A stretch of 64,000 nt of DNA from positions 141,735,296 through 141,799,295 of the forward strand of contig CM041776.1 in the NCBI GenBank assembly GCA_023374045.1, read 5' to 3'. The notes beneath the pieces are model-generated. The model worked only from the letters and a program-made list of their open reading frames with translations, was not told the origin of the DNA and ran no database searches. The position numbers and the translations under genes were made by a program. Source of the DNA: Limonium bicolor (lineage: Eukaryota > Streptophyta > Magnoliopsida > Caryophyllales > Plumbaginaceae). Shown piece after piece: positions 44,521-56,521 of this stretch; the stretch's first letter is position 1; each line of letters starts with the position of its first letter.

Positions 44521-46190
44521 TTCGCTGCTGATATGTCATATCAGCTGGGATGATCTTTGTAGCCAGATAATTGGCAATATCGGCAAACCAAGGGTCTCCT
44601 GCCGTTTGGATTGTGAATACTGCCTCGTCCGGAAAAAACTCATTGATGGGTCTTTCGTCTTCTGGTCCCTCCATCCTTGACAAGTGGTCAGCCACGACAT
44701 TCTGGATACCTCTCTTATCTCTTATCTCTATGTCGAATTCTTGTAAGAGAAGTATCCATCTTATCAACCTGGGTTTTGCATCTGCTTTGGCAAATAAATA
44801 CTTGAGGGCAGAATGATCAGTATGAATAATAACCTTACTACCCAATAAATGGACGGAATTTATCCAAAGCAAAGACGACTGCCAGCAATTCTTTTTCGGT
44901 GGTGGCATAATTTTTCTGAGCATCATTTAGAGTACGACTTGCATAATAAATGACTCTCAGAATTTTATCCATTTTTTGGCACAAAACAGCACCCACCGCA
45001 TAATCACTGGCGTCACACATGATTTCAAAAGGTTGGGACCAGTCGGGTGATACCACAATAGGAGCAGAGACAAGTTTTTCTTTTAACAAATTAAAAGCTG
45101 CTAAACATTCATCAGAAAAATGAAATTTAGCATCTTTAGTCAGTAGAGTACAGAGAGGCTTAGAAATCTTGGAAAAGTTTTTAATGAATCTTCTGTAAAA
45201 ACCAGCATGTCCAAGAAAACTTCGAATACCTCTTACAGTAGTAGGAGGTGGGAGTTTTTCTATTACCTCAATCTTAGCGCGATCCACCTCAATACCTTTT
45301 GAAGACACATTATGTCCTAGCACGATCCCTTCTCGAACCATGAAGTGACATTTCTCCCAGTTCAGGACTAGATTTGTGTCTTCACACCTGGCCAAAATAA
45401 GATCAAGATTCTCCAGGCAAGTGTCAAATGTCGAACCAAAGACAGAGAAGTCATCCATAAAGACTTCTATACATTTTTCAATGTAGTCAGAGAAAATAGC
45501 CATCATGCACCGTTGAAAAGTAGCTGGTGCATTACATAATCCGAATGGCATTCTTTTATAAGCATATGTTCCATAAGGACAGGTAAAAGTAGTTTAATCC
45601 TGATCTTCTGGAGCAATTGGGATCTGAAAGTATCCTGAATAGCCATCTAGAAAACAGTAGTAATCTTGACCTGCTAACCTTTCCAGCATTTGGTCAATAA
45701 AGGGCAAGGGAAAATGATCCTTACGTGTAGCAGTATTCAATTTTTTGTAGTCTATACAAACTCTCCATCCGGTAGTAGTGCGTTGAGGAATCAACTCACC
45801 TTTCTCGTTAGGAACTACAGTTATTCCGCCCTTTTTTGGAACTACCTGCACTGGACTTACCCACTTGCTATCTGAAATTGGATAAATAATGCCAGCGTCA
45901 AGTAGTTTTATTACCTCTTTCTTGACCACCTCTTTTAGAACGGGATTGAGACGCCTCTGTGGTTGTGCTAATGCCCTGAAGTCATCTTCCATATATATTC
46001 GATGAGAGCACAGAGATGGGCTTATTCCTTTGATATCCGCTATCGGCTGGTCGATAGCGGTCGTATGTTTGCGTAGTACCCCTAAAAGTTGCTTTTCCTG
46101 CACATCTGATAATTTAGATGAGATAATAACTGGTAAATCAGATGGCTGTTTTAGAAAAGCGTATTTTAAATGAGGGGGAAGAGGTTTCAT
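44521..46190 (-). pseudogene. Athila reverse transcriptase and RNase H, interrupted
   Basis: This part of pol would copy RNA to DNA and remove the RNA strand. The RT begins in the frame ending at 46190 with GWRVCIDYKKLN and FLDGYSGYFQI. A single in-frame TAA at 45594 replaces a Lys-type codon just before TTFTCPYGTYAYKRMPFGL. The polymerase motif FMDDFSVFG and LGHNVSSKGI follow in the frame to 44838. RNase H has CDASDYAVGA, the TEKELLAVV glutamate, a frameshift near 44845, then HTDHSALKYL and VADHLSR. All catalytic acidic residues are visible, so decay is light: one stop plus about one frameshift. Confidence 0.93.
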
Positions 46191-46880
46191 TTCGACTGTA
46201 GGTGCTTTTCGATGGATGGCTTTGGTCTGTCTGCGTTTCTTTCTACTGGCTCAAATCTTTGTTGGTAGGAACGGAAATATGGCTTATGCTTGTTTAACTC
46301 TTCAGCCATGAGAGCAATATCAGGATTTTCGTCATCAGCTTCACAAGATGCCATAAGACATCTTTCTAAGATCGTTTCTTCATCTTTGCTGAGGAACGTC
46401 TCCTGTACTAAAGAGTCAATAGTGTCAATAGAAAAACAGATTTGTGTATCAGAAGGACGCTTCATGTTCCGGGTCATGTCAAAAACTACCTGCTCATCAT
46501 GAAGTCTTAAAATTATTTTACCTCCTTCAACATCAATTAAAGTTCTTGCAGTTCTCATAAAAGGTCTACCTAGGATTAGTGGAACATCTTTATCTTCCTC
46601 AATGTCAATAACAATGAAATCAGCAGGGAAAATAAATTTGCCAACAGAAACCACTAAATCTTCAACTTTTCCTTTAGGGTGGATTGGAACGATCAGCTAG
46701 TTGTAGCTGCACAGGAGTAGGAGAGCATTGACCTATACCTAATTTCTTAAAGATAGATAAAGGCATTAAGTTAATACTTGCTCCTAAATCGCATAACCCG
46801 TTACCACAATTTATGTCTTCAATTGCGCAAGGAATGATAGGGAGACCTGGATCTCCCAACTTCGGTGGTAGCTTCTTTAA
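46187..46880 (-). pseudogene. Athila aspartic protease region
   Basis: This would cleave the polyprotein. The active-site segment CDLGASINLMPLS (the DxG of retroviral-type proteases, here DLG) is at about 46795-46755. The downstream half, with a PLILGRPFMRTA strand, is in a different frame (46654-46187). A frameshift lies near 46665. An acidic linker leads to RT. Length and order match Athila elements. Confidence 0.9.
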
Positions 46881-48641
46881 GAGTACTGCAGACTCTTTCG
46901 GTCAATTTTACCGTGTCATTTTCCTGTAAAGATCGCCTGTTAGACAAGATATCTTTCATAAATTTTGCATAAATAGGCATTTGTTTAAGGCATCAGAAAA
47001 AGGAATATTAATAGTTAATTTCTTAAAAATGTTAAGAAATTTTCCAAATTGGTCATCCAAATTCTTTTTCTTTAATCTATCAGGAAATGGGATTGGAATA
47101 TCATATGAAACCTGTGACGGTTTAATAGTAAGGGATGCAGGAGACTCCTTCTCCTTGGGAATGGTTACGTCTTCTTTGTCAGATTTTTGTTCATCAGATT
47201 TCTTCTCAGCTTCAGGGACATCGGATACCAGCTCTTTTCCGCTTCTCAGGGTTATTGCTTTTGCATGCTCCCTCGGATTTGGATCAGTTTGGCTAGGGAG
47301 TGACCCTGTTGGTCTTTGAGCCAGCTGTTGGGAAATCTGACCTATCTGTCTCTCTAAATTTGAGGTTATGGTAGCCTGATCAGCAACTTTGGCTTCTATC
47401 TCATTTTGAATTTGTCACCTGACCTTGTTTAAGAAGCTGGTTCATCATGCTTTTTAGTTCGCCCATATCACCTTGTGAGTTGGGTGGCTCCTGTTGTCGG
47501 TTGTACTGCGGTTGTCGGTTTTGGTTGAAACCTTGGTTACTCGACTGTGGATCATAATTCCTCCATGGTTGTTGATTACTCCTCCAATTGTTTTGATTGT
47601 ATGAGTTTTGATAAGGATTCCCTGGTCTGTTGTTGATCAGATTTACCTCTTCAAGGGTCCTGTTGCAACCTGAACCATCGCAGTCTGAGGTTTCATGAGC
47701 TCCTCCACAGTTTTCGCAATAGGGAGTCAGATACGGGGAAGTGGCCACTGCCTTCACAACTTTTTGTTGTGGTTGACTAAGCGTTAGTTTCTCCACAACT
47801 TTTGTGAGTGCAACTAGTTGAGCAGATACATGATCCTGCGGGGGAATACTGTAGATACCGTTACCTTCTTTACTTCACCTCTTCCCTTGTTTTTACACCA
47901 TTGTCTGGTACTGGCGGTCATCTGGTCCAGTAGTTCAACTGCTTCTTCTCCGGTCATTTTCATAAAATTTCCTCTAGACGAGGAACTTAGCAACAATTTG
48001 TTAGAATCATTTAAACCTCTAAAGAATGATAACACAAGTTCCTGGCTACTCATACCGTGATGTGGGCATAATATCTGTAGTTCTTTGAATCTATCCCACG
48101 AATCATAAAGAGACTCGCCTGGTTCTTGGTAGAAGTTAGTGATCTCAGCAATTTTCTCTCTTGTTTTGGACGGGGGATAGTATTTCGCCAGAAATTTGTT
48201 TGCTAACTCAGCGCAACTAGGGATGCTGCTGGGTTGTAAACTTCTCAGCCACCTGGAGGCGCCATCTTTTAAAGAATAGGGGAACAATTGCAGACGGATG
48301 CGTTCGTTTAGATTTCCTACTTTATTAAAAGTGTTACAGAAATCAAGAAATGCAGATATATGGTGTGGAGCATCATCTGAATCTAGCCCGCTGTATTGGC
48401 CTTGGTGGTAAAGTGTGGTGATAAAACTTGTTTTGAATTGCCAGGCATCCAGTTCAGCCTGTGAAACTTGAGGAAGGACAATAGTAGAAGGCCTCCCTTC
48501 AACTGATGGTTACTGGTACTCTCAGAGAGTTTGACGAGTTGCCATCTCAGTACGTTGTTGTCGTCTTCATCTGTGGAGAAATCTTTCAATCTCAGGTTCA
48601 AGATCGTTTTGAGGACTACCTGCAGATCGAGTTCGACGCAT
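46881..48641 (-). pseudogene. gag: Athila gag and gag-protease linker, interrupted
   Basis: The capsid and nucleocapsid protein starts at ATG 48641-48639 (MRRTRSAGSPQ) and meets stops in its first ~50 codons. The gag domain is at about 48400-47830, including FPYSLKDGASRWLRSL and FLAKYYPPSKTREKI. A CENCGGAHETSDC knuckle lies at about 47720-47680. An Asn/Gln-rich stretch (about 47630-47450) precedes a stop at 47401. The linker to protease includes KAITLRSGKEL, a conserved Athila segment, near 47260. The neighbouring frames on the plus strand are shadows. It is inactive but easily classified. Confidence 0.9.
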
Positions 48642-49293
48642 ATATAGAAGTAACTTGCAGTTGGAAAAATGGAAAACAGCTAAAGGAAACAAAAGAAATA
48701 ATTAAAAGGTTAAGATAAACTAAAGAAAGTTAAATAACAAAATTAGAAAGAAGCAATTAATAGAACAAAGAACTATATATTTTTATATTATTTTTTTAGA
48801 GTAACTAAAGTGAAAATAAAGAAAAAGGACAGGGGAATTTAAATGACAGAAATTAACTGACTGAAAATTTAATGTTAGGAGTTAGTATACTAGAAATTTG
48901 AAGTTAGTAGTTAGTATACTGGAAATTAAAAGTTAGTAGTTAGTATACTGGAAATTATAAGTTAGTTACTGAAATTAAATGACAGAAATTATAAGTTAGT
49001 ATACATAAATAAACTGACAGAAATTTAAATGTTAGATTACAGAAATTTAAGAGTTAGAAGTTAATTTACTGAAATTTAAAGGACAATGGAAATTAAATGA
49101 CTGAAAAATAAATGACAATAAATAAAGAGCTGAAATTAGATGTCAGAAGTTAGATGTCCGAAGTTAGATGTCCGAAGTTAGATGTCAGAAATTAAACAAA
49201 CAGCAAAATAATATAAATTAAAATCAAAGAGCAGCAAAAGCTAAACAGAAAACTCAATAAAATTTTAAAACTGTCAGTTAATCGTGCCGGAGG
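48642..49293 (-). other. Athila leader with short GTTAGTAGTTAGTATACTG repeats
   Basis: AT-rich leader between primer site and gag. Phrases GTTAGTAGTTAGTATACTGG and AAATTA recur between about 48875 and 49100. A GAAGTTAGATGTCC unit repeats near 49145-49190. The same phrases occur in the leader at 59440-59740. Confidence 0.75.
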
Positions 49294-49313
49294 TCCCCGG
49301 CAACGGCGCCAAA
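49294..49313 (-). other. Primer-binding site, tRNA-Asp type
   Basis: On the minus strand TTTGGCGCCGTTGCCGGGGA lies four bases from the LTR end. It is complementary to the 3' end of plant tRNA-Asp, a hallmark of Athila. Confidence 0.93.
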
Positions 49314-49317
49314 AACT

Positions 49318-50773
49318 TGTTGGAGAAATATGTGACTACTTCTACCACTTAGGCAGTGTACCTAATCGTTTTGCGGAATAGTGGAATTGTGGGGTGTCGA
49401 ACTCTTGGGGACCTTGCTGTGGTTTAACTGATAGTGTAAATTAACTGAGAATTCTAATTAGACTATTGAATAGAAACTCATCATTTTTTAGGAAGGTTGT
49501 GGTTTAACACTTAATGTAAATAAAAACAGTAAAAGAACAATTAATTAGAACAGAATAATAATAGCGGTTTATAAAACTCTTTTGTTTTTAAGAAGCACCC
49601 TGGGTTGTTCTGCTCACCTATTTTATCCAATTATATTACTATAAACTTCTACCATTTTAACAATAAACTCAGAAATTTTAATTAGTTCGTTGACTGGTCC
49701 TTGTACAATAAACCCTGATTAATTTAAATAACAAGCTGCAATCCTTGCCCAAGTTATTATAAATTAATCGCTTATTAACAATTCCTGTTGGAGACAGATT
49801 AACCTATAGGCGAACCTCGCTTCTAGTCATTAACCCGTTGTGACTTCTTCTGTCTAGAACCTGTCTCAGCACCGCATTTTAACAAGAGAACTACACATAT
49901 CACTTTAATAATCGGCCTGAATATTAAAGCGCATTAAGAACTAGAATCAAATTTTGCTTGAACAGATTATAGTAGAAAATATACGTAACACGATTGTATA
50001 AAATAAGCTTGCTTTCCAACCCGGGAGGCTAAAGTTATTACACACATAATTATAAAAACAAACAGCGTAAGTACGACAGACATGAAAAAACTGAATAGAT
50101 TTAACTGATAATATTTGGACGGAGGTTGGACAGAACAACGGTATGGAAATGGAATGTTTTTATGGGATGATGAAGTGAGGATTTATGTGGAGTTATGTAG
50201 ATGATGTTTGATTTTGGAGAGAAAATGGAGATTTTATGGAGGAAAAATGGCATAAGTTTGGAGGTGGAATGAGATATGGATTAATGGAGGGTTGTAGTGT
50301 ATTTATAGAGAAATATAGGTAAAAGGGGGAGGTAAGGCGGTGGTGTTAACGTGTGAAGAGATAATGATTTTATCTCTTCACACTGCTGCTGTTGCGCCCT
50401 GTACGCTGGCAAGATTGACATGTCCGGACCACCATCCGGACCAGACTGCCGGACATGTCGATTTTCTTCTCGGGTGTGCTGGCGTGTCTTCGTCCGGACT
50501 AGGTGATCCGGACACTGGTCCGGACCAAGGGTCTTTTGCCTCTAAAATGTTCGTTTTAGCTCCGATTTGATCCTCGTTTTCGCCTACGCGTTCGTCTCTT
50601 TGTGTACTTTGCTCCTAGCTTGGTTTTCCTCATGTTTAACCAATAAATTTTTGAGATAATCAATAAAACATAACTTGAGGAAAAACATACGATAAGTGAG
50701 TAATATTATCCTGAAAGTAAGTAAGTACAAGGTAAATTAAACCCTTAAATGTCTATGTATTTCTCACTTATCA
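49318..50773 (-). repeat. Athila 5' LTR
   Basis: 1456 bp, slightly shorter than the 3' LTR through small indels. The TATA box is at 50300-50309 and the CCGGAC array at about 50420-50525. Confidence 0.93.
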
Positions 50774-50778
50774 ATGGG

Positions 50779-51740
50779 TGTATACTCATCATTCAAACAG
50801 GTATCCCGTAGGATACATACATGTAAGTGCACACTACACACAAACAAATCAACAACATACGCCCCGCGTACCAAACATCACACAAACAAAACCTCGTATG
50901 CCCCGCATACCACCAAAACAACAAACTAACAACCTCGTATACCCCGCATACCACCAATACAACAAAACTTAGTGCACACACATGCACAACCAAGAGGTTC
51001 TGTCCCCCTTAGAAAGGGTTACGCCCCCGTACCCCACAAGTATACAACAGCCGCTCAACAAGGAGCGCTGGATACTTGGCTCTCCTAGAGTTCTCCAACT
51101 CCCGTGTGGCATCTTCCATCTTTGGAGTGGGTTATTCTTATATCAGAGAGACTGGTATGACTAGCCCCTTCGGGCTCCACGATGCATAAAGGGTGAGGCA
51201 CTTAACTATTTGTGCTATCTCCCGAATTCATCTTAATGGGCCCACTCGCTCCGTATTGAGGTGCAGACCCTCGGACATGGGGATAACATGCCCTTCACTG
51301 TTTACACGTCCTTTTTGGACAGGGGATATACAACCCCTCACTGTTTACCGATGAAGACTCGAGCACGTCACAACAAAAGGCTCAGCTCATGGATGAAACG
51401 ATATCCAGAGTCAAAAGAAGAATTTACCAAGATTAACATTTCCCATATTCCCACCAGATTAATAACTGCATAAGTGCAATACCAAAATTCTCAGTCCTAT
51501 AGAGTGCAGAGGCGTAAACCCTCAGCAGTTATTATCTAATGGGACAACTAGATACGAGAAACCTATGATCATGTGAGTTGTACATCCAAGGCTCAGTTAG
51601 TCACATCAAGCTGAGTTAGTCACACAAACAGTTTCCTTTTGAAGTTCATTTCAGCTCAGTTAGTGTTTCCCAAAACATTCCATAAAGTTCATTAGTAAAA
51701 GTAATTGAGTACGAGAAATCGTATACAGAATATCTCTTCG
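50779..51740 (-). other. Element E internal sequence, right part, with short repeats
   Basis: Non-coding. Three degenerate units of about 45 bp around CCTCGTATRCCCCGCATACCAC lie at about 50858-50965, each a small inverted repeat (GTAT..ATAC). A second doubled phrase, CCCTTCACTGTTTACAC / CCCCTCACTGTTTACC, is near 51290-51348. No protein motif was seen. Confidence 0.55.
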
Positions 51741-52675
51741 TGAAATACCCCAAACTTAGATATGGTGTTTAAATGATAAACTAAGGTATAAGAAGGCTAA
51801 ATAATGCCTTAGAAACATTAAGAAACCATTTTAATCAAAGAAAGCATAAGAAAACACCGAAAGAGCAGTTTAAGCAAAAACGTGCTCTAAGCTTGGAGAG
51901 ACTTGGGTGAGCACCCAAATATCATTCTACGACCTTGGTAATATCCTAATGATCATTTTAAACCAATTACCAAAGAAAACCAAGCTCAAAAACAAGTTAA
52001 AACACAAATTGTGCTTTAAGGACTCTTAAAGCACATTTTTGAAAAAATTGTCTTAGAAAGGAGTTTTAAGTGGCTAAATGTCCATAATTACTCTTCAATT
52101 AACATGTGTACTAATTAGTATCACATTAGGAAGTCTAAATCATTGGGAAATCAAAAATTTCACAAATATGTGCACTAATTTGTGAATAGTAACCAAATAG
52201 TGCCTAGTTTAGTCTTTAATTAATTAAGTCTAATTAATTGGTCAAATAAGACCATGACCAGCCTAATTAATGAAGGGGGCCGGTTTTCTAAGGGTGTGAG
52301 TCACCCAGAGTGGCCAATTAATGTTAGAAGAAAAAAAGAAAAGTAACTTGTTACTATTTGCTTTAAGGAATCAAATATCTAATATGCTATCTCTCTCCTC
52401 CTTTCTTCATTCGTCATCATCTTCATCGATTTCTCTTGCTCTCTTTCTTCTCTCTCACGTAAGAAGCAACCTCCATGCTAGCTCCATCTTCTTTTGCCCA
52501 CATCTTGCTCATTTAAGCTCCAAAATCAAAACCAAGCACATATATCTCTTAGTTAGCTCAAGCTCCTTCTTTCTATCTTTTCAAAACTTCAAGAGCCTCA
52601 TTTTGGAGCCATGGCAAATCGCCATTAGAGGAGGAAACTCAAGCTTGGAGACTCCATTAGCTTCTCCATTCTCTT

Positions 52676-53276
52676 AAGGTAAAGAAAATGTTAGAAGATC
52701 TAGGTTTCCATCATGTTCTCTCCATGTCCGAAAATTATCACTCACGGGGTTCCATTTTTATGCCTTGTTCTAGCTTGTTTTCTACTCTCCAAAGGATAAA
52801 GGAGGTCCTTCTTGCTTCACAGCCAAGCTTGTCTTGAGAAACCAAGGTAAAACAACCACCTTAATACCTTAAAGCACATTTTTAACCTAGGGTTTGTTCC
52901 TTAGGGTTAATGTATTAGCTAGTACTCATTAAAGTCATTGAATATTGGTTAGAAAATTGGCAAGGAGAGTTTAAGTGGTGACCGAGATTGAGCAAGGAAA
53001 AACCTAAGGAGGAAAGTTTGTGAGCTTGTGAAAGAACAAGGTAAATTACTTACCTTAAGGTGTTTTATTGTTTAAGGGAATGGGATTTAGATATGTGATG
53101 AGTGTAGCTTAAGGTTTACATTAGAAAAGGGCTACATACAACCTAGGAGAAACAATGACTATACTTGTGAACTTTTGACTAAGGAGCAAATGAGAAAAAG
53201 AGATAGATTAAGAATATCAAGGTGAATTACAAGAAGCATTTTATTTCAATGGGAGCCTTGTTGTGTGTATTCACAG
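52676..53276 (+). promoter_or_regulatory. Predicted splice-signal ladder in element B LTR
   Basis: Donors AAG|GTAA at 52676, 52844 and 53038 are spaced 168 and 194 bp. The first lies 935 bp from the LTR start, against 940 in LARD-1. Predicted first intron 52679-52773 (95 nt, ending TTCTAG); predicted last intron 53041-53276 (236 nt, ending TCACAG|G). Confidence 0.5.
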
Positions 53277-53700
53277 GTTAAAGGCAAATATATGTGGAAA
53301 TTCAGTGGTTAAGATTATTGTCATTTAAGGGGCTAAGTGTCAAGCATTTAAGTTTATACACTATATAATGATGTGGTATAGTTTTTGTGTAAATTGTGTG
53401 TTAAGGTGTTGTGATGAGAATTTGAGTGATCTTGGTTGTTTGATGGTGAAAAACTAAGTGTTTGGGTGCAACAATATACTAGAGAACCCATGGCAAAATT
53501 TAGTGAAGAACTTAAGTGTTTAAGATGTTCTAAGGAGATTTCATGACTAAGGAAGTACTAGGTTTTAGAGGTTGTCTTGATGAAAAAGGGGTGAGATTAG
53601 GGTGTTTTAATGAGTTATAATGACTTAGGCATCACTATGAAGGATTTAGGAATCAAAAGAATGTACTTGAGTATTTAGGACTTAGGCAAATGTTGGTAAA

Positions 53701-55299
53701 TGTTGGGATAAAACTACACTATTATAAATATAGATTTATAGCAAACTATTAGGCAAGTGAACCTATACGGAGTAGTAAAACAAGTGTCGTATCCACAGAG
53801 AGATTGTTCAATTATCCTAGTTTACGTAGTTAACAAAAACTGTAAAAAGGGGTTTAGCCGGAGGCAAGCTTGATTTGTTGTTTGATAAGTGCGAATATAA
53901 TAAAAACAGTAAAAAGGGTGAATTAATTGATGTGAATGGAAAAAATGTATCCTAGGATAGCGGGGGAATTTCCTAAATTACTTAAACATATTTATAACCC
54001 TGTCTCAATTATTTATTGCCTATTAGAGTTAATAATTGTCAGTTACGAACTCTTAATAAAAGCCTTAGTATTTTCCTGCTCAATCCGGAGTGTAAATACT
54101 AAGATTAATTCCTTTGTGGTACCTAGACTATCTCAAAATCATATGTTGATAGTTACCAAATAAATGCACTATTTTGTCAGAATAAGCATTTAACAATATT
54201 AGTTGAAAGGAATTAAAACAAGTTAAGAAGTGAGACAGGTGATAAATATTGTTTACGTAATATTAGAAATAAACCCCCATCCTAGGATACAAAAGGAAAT
54301 TACTCAGACATTAACGGAGATAAGAAGATAGCACAGACAGATTTTGACATTATTTCAGAGGAAGAACTGGTCTGCTCTCGCTCGTACTGCTGCTCTTCTA
54401 TTTCTTTTGTAACTGCGTGAGTGTGGAATGTTGTGGTGTTACGGGAGGAAAATAAGTGGAAGGGAATGGATGAGTGTGGTGAGCGAATTCTTCAGACTCG
54501 TCGTGCGTGTTGTGCGTGGTGTGTCTTTTGCAGTTATGGTGCTGGGTTTATATAGAGGTTTGGATCCGTACGAATTTGATTGCAGATGAAGAAGAGCATT
54601 GATTGCTTCATTGATTGCGCAGGGGACAGAGCTGAATACGTGCGGAGTAGATGGATAAGTTGCAGACAGTGGGCGAGTTGGGCGAGTTGCAGACGACGGC
54701 GAAGACGGGCGAAGAAAACTGGTCGCGACTGATTTTTAGTCACGACCGCCTGTGGTACCGCCTATAACCAGGCGGTTGCCTTGTTTGTCTGTCCGCCTAT
54801 GTACCGCATGATATTGGGCGGTTGCCCATGTTGTTTGTCCGCCTCCTTGACCGCTTGATAGTAGGCGGTTGGTGCTCCTTCACGTCCCCTCTAAGGGAGG
54901 CGGTTGCCTCTGTGTGATGTCCGCCCAGTATGGGGCGGTAGCCTTGGTGGTGTCCACCTGTTTTGATGATGTACACTTTGTCTCTTGTCTGCGTGATATC
55001 GCGATGTACAAACTTGTCTCTTGTCCGCCTATTATCACGATGTACAAGCTTATTTCTTCTACGAGCTCTAGATTCTTCGTTTCTACTCCGTTTTCTGAGC
55101 CGTTTGCGCCTATGCGTTCGTCTCTTCGTGTACTTTGCTCCTAGCTTGGTTTTTCCTCATGTTTAAACCAATAAATTTGTGAGATAATCAATAAAACATA
55201 AACTAGAGGAAAAAATACGATAAGTGAGAAATGAGCAGAAAAGTGCTGATATAATATATGAAATACACCCATAAAACATGCTCATTTAGACACTTATCA
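53701..55299 (-). repeat. 3' LTR of the Athila derivative
   Basis: Runs from TGTTGGG to TTATCA. The TATA box (CTCTATATAAA, minus strand) is at 54547-54557. An array of CCGCCT/GGCGGT words lies at 54744-55035, upstream of the TATA box in the direction of transcription. Small frames inside are not genes. Confidence 0.95.
54744..55035 (-). repeat. Array of TCCGCCT..GGCGGTTGCC palindromes
   Basis: Six or so units at 36-47 bp steps carry TCCGCCT followed by the inverse GGCGG. Just before it GGTCGCGACT and AGTCACGACC form a near-perfect hairpin. The right LTR has the same array at 60880-61160. Confidence 0.8.
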
Positions 55300-56521
55300 C
55301 ACCCCCACACTTACCTTTTGCTTGTCCTCAAGCAAAACCATGTACCCAAACAAGTAGGGAATGCTCAATACTAACAAATACTATTATGAAGGGTAGGATA
55401 AAAAAGTCAATAGTACATGATCTTAAACTTTTTAGAGGAGTGTGATCCATCACCTACTGGTGGCATAGGTGTACTCAGGGCAAAAATAAAAATTAGAGTT
55501 TCGGGGTATGATCCGGAGTACTTCAATGCTTCTTGATTTAAGGTGACTTTGAGAACTTTTACCATGGCCAACTTCTCTCAAGAATGGGCATTGAGGAGAA
55601 AACAAAAGGAAAAATAGAATTAAGCATTTGTTTCACTTTTGCATAAGAGATGAGAAGATAATATGTAGGCATTAAGCCTTTGTATTTAAAAGAACACTCA
55701 ACTCTCTTTGTTGGTTACCAATGGTGTCTCGAAAGTCCCTTATTATCATTATTTTTTTCTTTTTGACAGAGAAGCACCCCTTAGCAATCCCTAAGAAAGA
55801 AGACGGAAAGAAACCCCTGAGTAATATAAAAATCATCCATTTCAGATCATTTGGTCACACCGCATAAAAATGCTCCTCAAAAGTAATCAAAATTTTAAAA
55901 ATTTGTCCATTTATCCCACAATTCATAACAGTATTTATTCTTAAAGAGAACAACCCACAATAAAGGGTCCACGATATTGAATTTGAACAAACGCAAGATA
56001 AGCAGAGAGATTAAGCATTTTAGCATAAAATGTCACCGAAAAGGGCACACTCCCCCACACTTAAAGTGAACAATGTCCTCATTGTTCACCAGAAAACAAG
56101 GGAAGGTTTCAGAAGACCTTTTCGGTAAGTAGATAAAATAGAGAGAACACGAAGTTCACGAATATTCATTTAAGCACATAAACTCTCCTCTGCATGATTT
56201 ATTTAAATAAAAGCATAATTAAAGAAACTGGTACTCCCCTTAGATTATTTTTGCTAGCGTGTATTGGACTTCCCCCACACTTGAGCTTCAGCCTCAAGTA
56301 GCGTAGCTTGGTTGCTGTGTAGACATGAAATTGCACCTGCATAAGACACTAGAAGCAACCATACTACAAACGGGGTTAAGAGTTTAGCAAAAACAAAATT
56401 TAAAGGGAACCTGAAAATTAAAACAGCATAAAAAGCATATAAAAGATAAGTTCGTCCGGTTGCCTCCCGGAAAGCTGCCCTTCTTTAACGTCTTTAGCTA
56501 GACGCTTTGTCGTTAGATCGA
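55300..56521 (-). other. 3' non-coding region with three hairpin-GTGTGGGGG cassettes
   Basis: Cassette 1 is next to the LTR: hairpin 55316-55337 (arms TTTTGCTTG / CAAGCAAAA, loop AGGA) then AAGTGTGGGGGTG. Cassette 2: hairpin 56066-56089 (arms GTGAACAATG / CATTGTTCAC, loop AGGA) then AAGTGTGGGGGAG. Cassette 3: hairpin 56279-56299 (arms ACTTGAG / CTCAAGT, 7-nt loop) merging into GTGTGGGGGAAG. The remainder is A-rich and non-coding. Pol would normally lie between cassettes and protease and is wholly absent. Confidence 0.85.

Larger units (their letters stand above)
40568..50773 (-). mobile_element. Athila-lineage Ty3/gypsy element, coding but decayed
   Basis: LTRs 40568-42034 and 49318-50773 flank gag, protease, RT, RNase H and integrase remnants, all on the minus strand in the gypsy order (integrase last). 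The primer site matches tRNA-Asp, typical of Athila. Flanks ATGTG (40563-40567) and ATGGG (50774-50778) are a near-match duplication. Stops and frameshifts break every gene, so the copy is inactive. The ~1.3 kb after integrase has no envelope-like gene. It sits inside family-E internal DNA. Confidence 0.93.

Noticed and set aside
46981..48060. Plus-strand frames across the Athila gag region
   Set aside because: They are antisense shadows; the minus strand has continuous gag similarity.
49294..49313. tRNA-Asp-like sequence as a tRNA gene
   Set aside because: Only the 3' end complement is present; it is the primer-binding site. The same holds for the iMet and Arg-like sites.
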